Source of the DNA: Cinclus cinclus
Lineage: Eukaryota > Chordata > Aves > Passeriformes > Cinclidae
NCBI RefSeq assembly: GCF_963662255.1
Contig: NC_085055.1
Location: 15,734,704 to 15,798,703, forward strand
Direction: 5' to 3'
Length of the DNA stretch: 64,000 nt
This document shows, piece after piece, positions 1 through 10,739 of this stretch. The notes beneath the pieces were generated by a model. It saw nothing but the letters and a program-made list of their open reading frames with translations, did not search any database and was not told the origin of the DNA. Numbering within the stretch: position 1 is the first letter of the stretch; every line of letters begins with the position of its first letter. The translations under genes were made by a program, and so were the position numbers.

Positions 1-685
1 AACAAATTACTAAGATTTTCTGCTCCTTTGGGATGAAAGTAACAATAAATAGTGAAGGATGCTACCTCTAATTGCATAAAACCGAAGAATTGATTCTTTA
101 TATCCCCGTGAGGCTGTAAGCTATTCCTATTACTAACATCATGGCCAGGTGACAAAGAATAAAATGGCAGGGGTTAAACAACTCACTCATATAAGGAAGA
201 GGAGTCAAGAGATCTGCATTTTAAATGGCTTGAGGAACCTGTGACATGTACTGCTGAGCACCGGCAGTCTTCTCTGAAAGGCCTGAACATCAACCCTGTT
301 TCTTACAATGCTTTCCTACAGCAGCACTATTCCTGTAACAGGGGACCAGTCTTGGTTTATTTGCTGTCTTCCTAGTGGTCTTTCTAATAATCCCAGGAGA
401 GGTCCTTTGTTAATTGTTTTCAGTATATAGACTTTGATGCCCTTCTGCAAACTCATTTTAAATAAGCTTGCTCCTGCATTCTCTTGTTAAGCAACAGAAA
501 TCAAATACCTATGAATTATCTCAAGTATAATTTTCCCAGTTTTACATCTGGTTATAGACACAAGCCATATGAATTCCTTTTGACACTAACCCAGTTGCAA
601 CCACAGCAAGAAGAGTTTTTGACTACGAGTGGAATGAAAGATGCACAGGTTCAGCATTTTTTTGAGATTTGGTCCCTTGGACAAG
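1..685. other. Unique non-coding sequence
   Basis: AT-rich unique sequence. No exon with a convincing acceptor-donor pair, no RNA gene and no recognisable transposon was seen. The 89-codon open frame at 484-753 runs into the A-rich tract downstream and has no recognisable domain. Confidence 0.5.
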
Positions 686-790
686 AAAAAACCACAAAAA
701 AATCCCACAAAACCCAAACCCCAACAAAACCAAAATCAAAAAACTCCAAATAAAACGAAGTGCAGACAAAGAGACAAAAAAGCCTTCCCT
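686..790. repeat. A-rich low-complexity tract
   Basis: About 100 bases of A runs broken by C and CC (AAAACC, CCCAAAC and similar). This resembles the degenerate A/C-rich tracts common in bird genomes. No retroposon body is recognisable just upstream, so I call it low complexity rather than a SINE or pseudogene tail. Confidence 0.6.
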
Positions 791-3700
791 GAGATGTTTC
801 ACCAATGCCATAAAGCAGAAGGTCAGATGTCCAGGTGGGAGCTTCCCCTGGGGCACTGCCTCACCTTTGCAGCTGCCCTGCTCCCACAGGCTGCCACAGT
901 GAGGGATTCACTCCAGCACATATTTTAGTTGCCAAGAGTAAGAACATCAGCCACTTCATGATCTGTTCCCCATGCCTGAGAAGCCCTGGGGAGCCAGCCA
1001 GGGTTCCTGGCCCTACATGGGCCAGTCCTGGCCACTCACCCACCAATTAAGGGAGGGTTGGAGGGTGGCACATGGTGTTCTGTGACACTGCAGTGTCATA
1101 TCCTTTTGTCCCTCTTCAGCCATCCTGCTGGGACAGGGGAGAAGGGAGAAAAGTGGGACTCAGCCTCTGGTTTTGTCAGCTAGTGCTAGTCAGTGGACTG
1201 TATTTTTGCCTGCACCCTGCTCTCTTAAAATCTGCTTGCACCTGGACCCTGCTGTTCAGGAAGAGCTTTTTTGTAATCAGCAGTTCAGAGGAATCCAGCT
1301 GATTTCTGTGCTGTTCCTGGGCTGAGGGACACTGCTGGTGGGCTGCTGACACTGCCTGACACTGCCTGACACTGACACTCTGAGCATCAGGGGAGGTGAC
1401 ATGGGGCCACCAAAGGCTGCTCTGAGCAGCCCAACCCTGGGTGATTCTCCTGCCCCATCACAGGGGACAGTTCTTTGCTTTGGGATCTGTGACTCAGCGA
1501 GGCAATGAACTCCATGGGAGAATGATTTCTTACAGAATGAGTGCCCAGTGGCAACAACTTTATGTGCCCTGCAGCCAAGGGCAAGTGTGCCCATGTGGAG
1601 TGGTCTGGGCAGGCAAGGGAGGACACCTGGAGGTATTTAACCCTTCCTTCAGGGTGGACAGCCACCACCAGGGTCCTGCCCTCCAGCTTCTCTGCAGCTC
1701 TTGCAGACACTCCTGGCTGGCAGGCCAAGAGAGTACGTGTCCAGCCACTGCTGCTATCTATTCCAGGACTGCAAAAGGTACAGATTTGCTTCAGTAACAG
1801 TGATCTTGGCAGACAGCAGAGGCAGCTCCAGCACTCTTTTTCATACATACATATTTTGGACTCCCACTGAGAGTTATTAGTTATTAGAAAGCAATCAAAC
1901 GAGGCTGGCTTTGGAGTACATTTGTTAGCCATATGATATCAATTAAGCCCCAGTCTCCTGACTGCAAGGAATTGGTGTTACCTCATACACAAGCAGGATT
2001 AAGTTCCTTCTCTCCCTCTCCCCCTCTTTGAAGCTAGTAATGTCAAATATCTCCCACATTCCCGGGGAAAATGTTGCAGCTATCTTGAGTATGTGAATGC
2101 TTTCAATTTGTAATTAATAGATCTGCAGAGCAAACACTTGTGCTGGGGGAGCAGCAGCAGTGAAGGAGTCCCTTGGCTGTGCAGTGCTAAATACCCTTGG
2201 TGAGCAGCTGCCCACCAAGCCCATGTGGGAAGTCATGCCCTTTGTTAACTCCCAGAGAAAGGGAGGGTTCTCTTCACTCACAAATGGAGGTCTGTCACTG
2301 ACAGCCAAGCTGCTCTTTCTGAGTGCTTTGCACAACCCAAGACAAGGCTAAGAAAGGAGTGGAAAGTTTGCACCCTGTCCCACTAATGCTGGGAGTTCAT
2401 ATCCCTAATACCCCATTTGACATTGGCTGGAAACCCCAGCAGAAGGATAAGGCTTGTATTGGCACTATCGCTACTCTTCTGTCAGGTTTTTAAATCTCCC
2501 AGATAACGCTCATTTCAATTTCACTGCAAATCAAGTTGTTTACTTAGCAGGTATGACATGGCAGTGCTTCTGTTATGCTGAGAATTAGGATCTTTCTCTC
2601 TGGTACCTCTGTGCTTGTCAAACTCTCCTGCACACATCAATAACCCAATCTGCCAAAGTGACACAAGAGCCTGCAACAAGTGTTTTGAACAAAAAGAGAT
2701 TGCTTAAGTGATTTTTGTATTTCCTTTCCAAGGAAATTTTATCTGTTCGTGGCTTGTTTTTATCAAGCTTGTCCCTTTTAATGCAAATGCTGCAATTTAG
2801 AATTAAAAAAGGGAGAATACTTTTGTCATCCAAGTTGAGAGAGGTTTAGTATATATTTATGAAAATTACTTATTCTGTCAGAGTGCAAATTCACAAACAA
2901 GTGCCAAACCAATTAAATCAATGCATTTCAGATAAACAGCTCTTCCCAATTAGTGAAAAAAATATCCATTTACAATTGCAATGGAAGAAAATATTTTTTC
3001 ATAGGTATGTTAAACATACAGATAGTTTTATAAGAAAACTTCCTTATAAACAAACCTGCTGTAAACATTCCAGTTCAAAACATGGACATTCAAGGTTATG
3101 AACTGTGGTTTTAAGAGCAGCCTTGCTAAAAGCAACAAATCACTGTGTAACATTTTTGTAGTTGGGTAGCCTGTGTACTCTACACATAAACCTGCATGCC
3201 TGGCATATCCGATAAGGAGATTTTATATAAATATATATTTTATATGTATTTTTATATGCACTATGCATATATACTTTTATAAAATTAATACTTGCTGGAA
3301 ATCAGTTTCTTCTCTGCATTTCAGTGACAGCATCTTCATTGCTTTATCCTGTTTCTATGACTTGAAATAATTTCAAGTTCACTGTATGGGAACTCCTACA
3401 AAATTTTGGACAGATTTACTGCACCGTAGACAAGATTTATCAGTATATCACATATTCATTATTTCCATCAGCTAGGAACAGGGCTCAAGTACTGCCTTTG
3501 GGCTGAGTTTCTCAGGTGTACCCAGGTTTGTGGGTGGTAAATGGGGCTTTTTCCATAGTCCTACAGAAAAACCTATTTGCAAATCCTAACTTCCTGAGGC
3601 CTGTGGGTGGAGGGGTTTTCACTTCCTTTTCAGGTCCAGTTCAGGGACTGAGATAATACTGATGGTTTTGATGAGGTTCCACACAACTGGATGGAAGCCA

Positions 3701-6270
3701 AAGATGAGACATTTCTTTCTGAAAGGACCCAGCTGGTGAAGAAAACACCAAGACCAGAAAAAATAGGGGTCCAACTGTTCTTAAATTGTCCTGGAAGGCC
3801 TTTTGCCTTAAAAAGTCTTTTCCATCATAACCTGACATGATGGAAATGTGATAATGCTCACCTGCACCCTTCCACAAAATAATTCTTGGGAGCAGGTCAC
3901 ACCATCCTCAGAGCTGGGCACAGCCAAAGGCTCCATGACCTCAGCTGTACTTGGCACTGTGCCAAAAGCTACTTGCTACCACACAGGACTCTACATGGAG
4001 GATAAAAGGCTCCCCATTTCCCACTGCCATAGGGATTTTAGTGAGGTGTTTTCTCTTGAAGCATTGAGGTGATGTTCAAACACATTTGGTGCTAATATCA
4101 CCAAGTGTGTCTGCAATAAATATGTCTTCCATTTAGTGGTATAACTTGTCCAAATGGCCTTAGGTGTGACATTCTTCAACTTTAGCCTGCTTGGTTTTTC
4201 TAAAGGTAATGTAAAAAACCTGAAGGACAACAATATTTGTCACCAAGTGGAAGTTTTTAGGAAGAATTCTCAGCGTCTATGTTTTTTTTCATGGCTATTT
4301 TCATGTCTATTTCTACAACTCAAAATAGGAGGAGCTGCAGCAAACTTTTCATGGAAGCAAATCCTATTCAAGATCACTAAACCAACTGCCAAAAGCTTTA
4401 GCCCAAGTTTGTGTACTCTGGAGTTGATTTTTTAAAAAGTAAAAATGCCAGAGCCAATATATAGCTCAGAGCAGACAGAGGGTCTATCATATTCTTATTT
4501 TATGATTCTGTTGCCAGAGGGAACCTTTTATCATAACTGTGCTGTCATTGTTGCATTCATTAAAGAAGAAAAAAGGAGGGAAATTATATTTCTCAGGCAG
4601 TGCTTCATTTCTGATGATTGATCCTACACACTCTGGGAGCTCGGAGTCAGGCAGGGACATGAAAACCTCGGAGCTGCCCGTGGCACTGAGTGGCCTCAGC
4701 AGCACAAAGGTGATGCTCCCCACTTAGCCTCTGCATGTGTTTGAATGGTAAAGCTGGGTGGTGGGTCTGGGCTGCTCCCTGATGGGATTTTAGACTGGAA
4801 ATAGGCAGCAACAGGAGTGGAGCCCGGCTCACTGCCCAGAGCTCATGCCCAGAGTGTGCCTGTGGATGCTGAGCAGCCAGAACCCAGCAGCTGTGAGTCC
4901 GTGTGAGCCTGGGGGGGTGGTGAGACAGAAAATACAATGTCTTTTTCTCTGAATGAAAACCCTTTTTCTTCCTCAGATGGACTGTGTGAAGAGAGGAGTT
5001 GCTCGCCTGAGCAACAAATTGCTTAGTGGTTGTTTTTGTCCCAGTGAAAGAGACAATATTTAGGATTTTTTAAACTGAGCACCTCCTCACCTGTGTCTGC
5101 TGTTGCCTGCTTTGGGCATCTCTGGCTGGGCCATCAGGAGCTGCAGCACACCTTTCAGGCTGGATCATGCTGGCATTTACAGGAGATAAGGGGGATTTAA
5201 GGTAAAATCACAACACAAGTGAAGCATCCAGGCTGTGTGGAAGTCCCCATCAGATGACACACGGTTTCCAAAGGAATGCAGGATACATTCCTTGCACCTT
5301 CTGGGACAGTGATTGAGAGCAGACTGAGTGTGCTCCTCCTTCAAAGTGCTGGCTCCCACAGGGGCTGGAGGGCTCGGGAAGCCTGGGAACACATGAGGAT
5401 GGCAGGATGGGCACATGGGCACTGGAGCACTAAGACATTCTTTGGGAGGGGAAGTTTTATAGCAAGAGGAAAGATGATTTTTTTAAGCTGGAAAGATGAC
5501 TGAAGAATTTCAGAAATGTTTCATCTAAGTGTTGAGCTCCCAAGAAGCTGCAGCCAGCCTCCTGCCCACTGTGTGTGTGCACTTACACTCTACAGGCATC
5601 AGACAGCTAGGAAGAAATGTGGGTGGAAAAATCTTGTGGAGTATATAGGCTTTTACTAAAACAAACTCTTTCTGGGGTAATCTCAAATAATTTCTGTGTC
5701 CTTAGGATGATCAGGAACCAGCTTTTTATGCATTGCTAGATATTTGGAGCACAGTATTACTACTTCCTGCAGCTGAGGCCAAACTTTAAAAAAAGTTTAG
5801 ATATCTCATTCTCCCTAAAACCAGTACTTGCTAATTAGCAGGTATTTATCTTCACACACATATACATAATATGCATATTTCTGATGCCCTGGACAACCAG
5901 ATGCCTTGTCTCCAGACATTGTTTAGAAAATAGAGGAGTTGAGGAGGTACCTGCCTGCAGATCAATTAGCATCTCAAATTAGCATTATTGGGTACCAGTT
6001 GTTCTAGGCCCAGGCACAGCTGGACTTTTCCTTGTGGAAGTTTGACCCTGCAGTAAGGTGAGTAGGTGACCTGTCTCTGCCCTCACCCTCTTCAGATCTA
6101 ACCTTTAAAGAGTAGAAGATGCATTTCTGGGATTGGGGAAATTTAGAGTGTTTTTTTCTCTGGAAATTGTTGTGGCGGTTAAGGGGAAAAAGCATCAGAA
6201 TTAGGATGAAACTAATGCAAACATCACCTTCAAAAATGTGTATTTTCATGATGTAAAGAAGAAAGATCTA
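791..6270. other. Unique non-coding sequence
   Basis: Mixed composition, GC-richer at about 830-1850 and 4620-5420, AT-rich around 2600-3400. The longest open frame is 181 codons on the minus strand (1387-1932); it shows no domain, signal peptide or repeat and overlaps other open frames, as expected by chance in GC-richer DNA. A short tandem of TGCCTGACAC-type units lies at about 1345-1380. A weak exon-like interval at 6008-6057 is reported under findings. Confidence 0.5.
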
Positions 6271-6277
6271 AACTTCC

Positions 6278-6302
6278 ACTTTTTTTTCTTTTTTTTTTCT
6301 TC
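6278..6302. repeat. T-rich tract
   Basis: Two T runs separated by a single C. Simple low-complexity sequence. It could act as a polypyrimidine tract on the + strand, but no exon with a matching donor was found directly after it. Confidence 0.6.
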
Positions 6303-7679
6303 ATTGCACATTTCAGATCAAATCCAGCACTGGTCTTATCTTTGGAAGTTCCTACATCTTTTAAACCTGAGACTTCAGTGTTTTTCCAGCGAGGTAAGCT
6401 GCTTTTTCTGTGCTAGGAAAGGGGATGGATGATGAAAATAGCCAGATTTCCTCCTTTCCTTCAGAGTGATGTAGATAAATCTGCTGCACGACCAGCATAT
6501 CCAGAGGATATGGGTAGATGCAAGAAAGAGCTGATTCCCCTCCTGTGTTTTGTATCTGAGCCACCACTTTGGACTCTCAGAGAAGAACTGGGGAGTGTGG
6601 GGTTTTGGAAAGAGGAACAAAGGAGACAATTCTGTCTCAGCTGTTAGGGAGTGGCAGGATGTTCAGAAGCTGCTTGCTGGGCACTTTGGCTGATCCACTG
6701 AGCAGCTTTCCCTGAGCCACTGAGATTTGTGTGTGCACAGCTCAGGGGGCTGTGTTTGCCAGCTGACCCCACAGAGTGGTGGGCATGGCTGCTCTGAGCT
6801 CTTACGGTTGCTTGCCAGGGTAGAGTCTTTTCCTGTTGCTTGTCAGCAAACCCTGGCACTGCAGATGGATGGCCTGGCCCAAGAGCACAGTAAGGACCAT
6901 GTGGGACTGCCCATGTGATCCAGAGCTGCTGCACGGGGATGGAGCAACTGTTCTCTGTGATTTCTTTCCTGCTGACGTTGTGCTCTGCAAATTCTGAGAT
7001 GTAAAAAAAATATGTGGGGAAGATTTAGGGTCAATTAAAGGACTGTGTTAAATCCATGGACCTATTTCCCAGTAACAGCAGCAATACAGGACAGCAGGGC
7101 TGGATCCTTGTATGTGTGCATCTGCATATTTCCATCAAAGGCAGACATGTCATTTTAAGCTTGAGCGGGTTTTTGCCTAAAGATCCTGTAAACCATCTCT
7201 TCTCAGAGTGATTTTTTTGGTTTTTTTTCTGTTGAAAGTTGGTTTGCTTCTAAAGATGGTTATGCTTTTGGCAGCTGGAAAGAATTTGGGGTAATTGCCT
7301 ACCCTTACTGATTTTATGGACAAAGCCTAAAACAGAACAGTGATGTGGGGCACAGATTTGGTCTCTGTTTCAGAAAGGTCATGTTTTTTGTTGGGGGGTA
7401 CAGCCCTGGAGGAAATACACAGATACACAGAAACACATGAAATGCCACCAAAACAGTGTCCCCTCAGCAACCTCCCAGAGCACAGTCCTGCTGGTGAGGC
7501 ATCCTGAGAGCTCACCATGCTTCAGCCTGATGCTGAAATGCAAGTGGTGTTGTCCTAAAGCCAACCCAATAAACAAAGACTTTGTCTATAATATTTCAAT
7601 GGGCTGGCACTGCCTGTGGTCATGCCAGGCTGTAGCCAGGGCTGGTGTGTGTCTCATGGCTCTGACTGAGTGTCCTAAG
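6303..7679. other. Unique non-coding sequence
   Basis: No transposon, RNA gene or supported exon was seen. Short open frames on both strands (for example 6644-6934 minus) overlap each other and have no recognised domain. Confidence 0.45.
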
Positions 7680-7699
7680 CTGACTGTCATGACAGTCAG
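7680..7699. other. Perfect 20-bp palindrome
   Basis: The sequence CTGACTGTCATGACAGTCAG equals its own reverse complement with no spacer. It contains the cores CTGTCA and TGACAG back to back; TGACAG is the core recognised by TALE homeodomain proteins (MEIS, PKNOX, TGIF). Binding is inference. The next base on each side (G and G) breaks the symmetry. Confidence 0.9.
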
Positions 7700-7908
7700 G
7701 TCTTGCATCTTTATGAAGCATTAAATAGCCATCATACATATCACTGGGGAAGAGCAAGAGAGCGTTGTGTCTTCTAATCCAGATGGTACTAAAAACCAGG
7801 ATTTCTTACAAGGTTACTGGATAATCTTCTTCTTATAGAGAGACCCCTTTCATCTTTATTTTCAGAGCAGTAGATGGCCAGGGACAGGAAGGACCATACT
7901 GTGCCCTT

Positions 7909-7923
7909 AAAAAAAAAAAAAAA
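7909..7923. repeat. A15 homopolymer
   Basis: A run of 15 A residues after a pyrimidine-rich stretch. No target-site duplication or retroposed body is visible next to it. Confidence 0.85.
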
Positions 7924-9503
7924 GGCAAATGATAGGTCTGTGATTTCCATCCTATGAATATCACTTATTGTCAAGGTGGGAGTTTGGAGTCAGAGAGCAG
8001 TGTAGGCAGCAAGGTTCTAGCCAGCCTGCTTGAACTTCAGTCCCTCTGAGCCAAGAAATACTCCAATTATTTCATGCAACATGTGGCCCTTTGATTCTGG
8101 CAAGCAGAAGCAGAGAGAAAGTTGCTACGCAACCAGGCAAGCAGCTGCTGAGCCAAGGAGTCCAAGAACTGGGAACTTTTACAAACACAAATTGTCTTGA
8201 AAAATACAAAGGGGCAGAATTTTATGGTTGCTTCCAATTTTTATGTTAGTCATCATCTTCCTTCTGTATTTATTTAGTCAGTGTTGGTCAAGGGTCATAG
8301 TTGTCTCACGTGCAGGCTGGCAGCCTGCTTTGGGAGCTGTAAAACTATGGGAATTTAGCTTTGGTGACAGTGACATTCTGTCCATGCAGCTGACAAGGGA
8401 CTTGAATTATTTTAGTCTAGGCTTGCACTGAGCCCAGAGCACTCCCCCTGTGAGTGCAGTGCTGGCTGGAGCACTGGCTCCTGGTGCCAGGTCACCAGGA
8501 GCTTGTGCCCAAGGCCACGGCTGGCAGGGAGGAGCTGTGCAGAGGGACATCCCTCACTGCCTTTGTTCCTAAACCAAAATCCGCTGCAGGGTCCCTGCAG
8601 GGACCATCACCCTGGAGTGAGTGTTTGTTCAGATGAATGGCTGAATTTTTCTCATGTTTTCTGCAATAATAAATGCGGCTGTCTTCTCAAAGACTGGGCA
8701 ACCAGCAAACTGGTGCTACTGCTCTGCTCAGATGTAGTTGTAGTGCTAGCAGACAGGCCTGGCTGGTGTTAGCTTTTTATTAAATAAATAACTGAATAAA
8801 TGATAGTGAAGAACAAGTTCCCTTTTCTTCCCTCAAATATACACAATGAACTAGCAAAGGTTGCTGACAATCTTTTTAGTGGAGTTAAAACTGAATTACA
8901 ACTGGGCACAAAACATGAGCTCTGGCTACCACTCAGGCTATTTACCTACTTAATAAATTCTGAGAGAAGTGTGCATGCAGGGCTGTAAACAAATCCTTTA
9001 TAACTATCCTTTCCCATACAGACACTGTTTAGACACTCTGACTTGGAAATAATATATTGGAATAATCACTTCTCCCCCTGCACCACAGCCTAATTCATTG
9101 CATGGCAGACAGGGGCATCAGGCGAAGTCCCTGCAGAGGAAGATCGATGGTTAAAGAACTGCCAAGTACAGCCACAAATCCTTCATCAAATTACAGCCAG
9201 GGTGTTCAGGCTGCTTCCTCTGGCTCTTATTGATAAAATCCAGACAGCAAATTATCATATCAAAGTACAAATTCAAAGCAGCAGAGCGATAATCATCTCC
9301 AATTCATGGTGGAAAAGCAACTAATGAGAGATTTGATGAACTACAAATACAGGAGATAACGAAATAATTATGAAATGGCAAACTGATGGAGACTTTTAGG
9401 AAGAAGGATAAGGGGAATTTTTTAAAAGGTGCTTTTTAAAAGGAAAACATGTGTCAACAGTCCATCTTTGACCAGATACATCAAGGAAATTATACCAAAG
9501 CAT
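7924..9503. other. Unique sequence, possibly conserved at 9070-9400
   Basis: No gene recognised. The part at about 9070-9400 is complex, repeat-free and contains several ATTA/TAAT and GATAA/TTATC cores, for example around 9225-9315. That texture is often seen in vertebrate conserved non-coding elements, but conservation cannot be judged from one sequence. Confidence 0.3.
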
Positions 9504-9642
9504 GGTGGGAAATGTTCAAGGCCAGGTTGGAGGGAGCTCTGAGCAATCTGGTATAGTGGAAGGTGTCCTTGCCCATATCAGGGGAGTTGGAACTAGATGA
9601 TTTTTAAGGTACTTCTAACCCAGATAATTTTATGAGTCTATG
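9504..9642 (+). mobile_element. CR1 LINE 3'-end fragment
   Basis: Diverged 3' tail of a chicken-repeat-1 LINE in sense orientation. Recognisable in order are AATGTTCAAGGCCAGGTTGG, then GAGCTCTGAGCAATCTGGTA, a GTGTCCTTGCCCAT segment, GTTGGAACTAGATGAT and a decayed CTTCTAACCCA end. Only the last ~140 bases remain, as expected for a 5'-truncated CR1 copy. The terminal short repeats have decayed to TTTTATGAGTCTATG. There is no coding capacity. Confidence 0.92.
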
Positions 9643-9779
9643 TCCACTTGGTGCTTTTCTTTGTTCTGCATGTTTCTTTAATTTTATTCCACAAAGAGAT
9701 CATTGTGGTTTTTTAATAGTAACACTCATTTTCCTGTTGCAGTAATTAAGAGTCTAATTTGTCTGTTGATGGTTTCGGA

Positions 9780-10690
9780 TGCTCACTGTGAATGGATAAT
9801 GGTACAGGCACCCGGGAAGCCTTTCAGTCCAAAAGGCTCTTAAAATTATCTGTTATAAGATGTTCAATCAAAAAGGAGATGAAGGGGAAAATCACGGAGG
9901 TTTTTGCCTGTGAAGCTTCACAGTGTGGGCCTGGAGCTGGGAATGACGAGTGGAGTGATGAGGCAGTGGGTTTGGGTTTACTGGTGGCGGGTGCATGCAG
10001 AGATCTGCCGAAAGTGTCCGAAAGGGAGTGAGATACAAGGTTGACTTTTTGAGGTAAGATTGTATCAGATGGGAGATGCAGCGCTGGTGAAATTTTTAAA
10101 CAGCTCAATATACAAGAAAATTGCACGTTACAGATATCACTCAGCCGGAATCTGTGAAATGAAGCCGTGCCCTGACCCCGGAGAGGGGAGGTGGAGGCTG
10201 TGCTCAGGTCCTGCTCGAGGGGTCCCCTGGCTGCAGCTGAGGCTGAAGCAGCTCGGGGAGCTTTGGAAAGGAGGGCTCGGGCTGTGCAGGGCAGCACTCT
10301 GCCTGCAGTGAGCAGGAGGCACCAGGAGCTGCCTGCGCGGCTGAGAATTGGGTTTGGGCAGAAACGCAGCAGCTGGGGAGCAGCAGAAGGCAGGTGGGAG
10401 CCGAGTTGTGCTGTGGGGATGAATCCCTCGCAGTCGGGCTGCAGGATGAGGAATCCCTCACTCACTCTCTGGCCTTGTGCCGGATGACAGCTCGGGACAA
10501 CAGCCCCTGTCCCTGGGGAGGGTGAAGTGCAGTTCCACTGCCTGCGGAGCCAGCGTTGTGTGCTGGTGAGCGCAGCTTTGGCGGCTGATCTCGGGAGACT
10601 CCTCTGGCCTCTTTCCAAACGCTGTAAGGTGCTGGGAGTCTTTGCTCCAAAGAGCTTGCAGTCAGAATCAAGACAGAGGCAGTTCAAAAG
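9780..10690. other. CpG-enriched, GC-richer patch
   Basis: This stretch stands out from AT-rich flanks. By eye I count about 20 CpG in 10140-10625, below the classical CpG-island threshold but well above the neighbouring kilobases. Just downstream (about 10795-10965) is complex sequence with a CRE/AP-1-like TGACGCATGAC (about 10811-10821). The patch could be an unannotated promoter or first exon, a decayed retrocopy, or a GC-biased hotspot. No TATA box with an oriented transcription unit could be assigned. Confidence 0.4.
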
Positions 10691-10735
10691 AAACAAGGAC
10701 GAGATAATTTTTTTTTTTTTAGTTCCAGATGCCAT
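9824..10735 (-). other. 303-codon open frame, coding status unknown
   Basis: Longest open frame in non-repetitive sequence of the window. The translation begins MASGTKKKK, has a short hydrophobic stretch near residues 10-20 (SSLFLLNCLCL), and is rich in Ser, Leu, Ala and Pro throughout. No domain, zinc finger, kinase motif or repeat is recognisable. The hydrophobic part follows a lysine run and could mimic a signal peptide, but the codons come from a poly-T tract on the + strand (about 10708-10720). Overlapping open frames on both strands (10204-10461 minus, 10191-10487 plus) argue that GC richness, not selection, keeps it open. I do not recognise a gene here. A lineage-specific gene or lncRNA exon remains possible. 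Confidence 0.12.
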
Positions 10736-10739
10736 TAAT

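Noticed and set aside
686..790. A-rich tract as the tail of a processed pseudogene
   Set aside because: Interrupted by many C residues and no coding remnant lies upstream.
1387..1932. 181-codon minus-strand open frame
   Set aside because: No domain, overlapped by open frames on both strands, in GC-richer DNA where chance frames are long.
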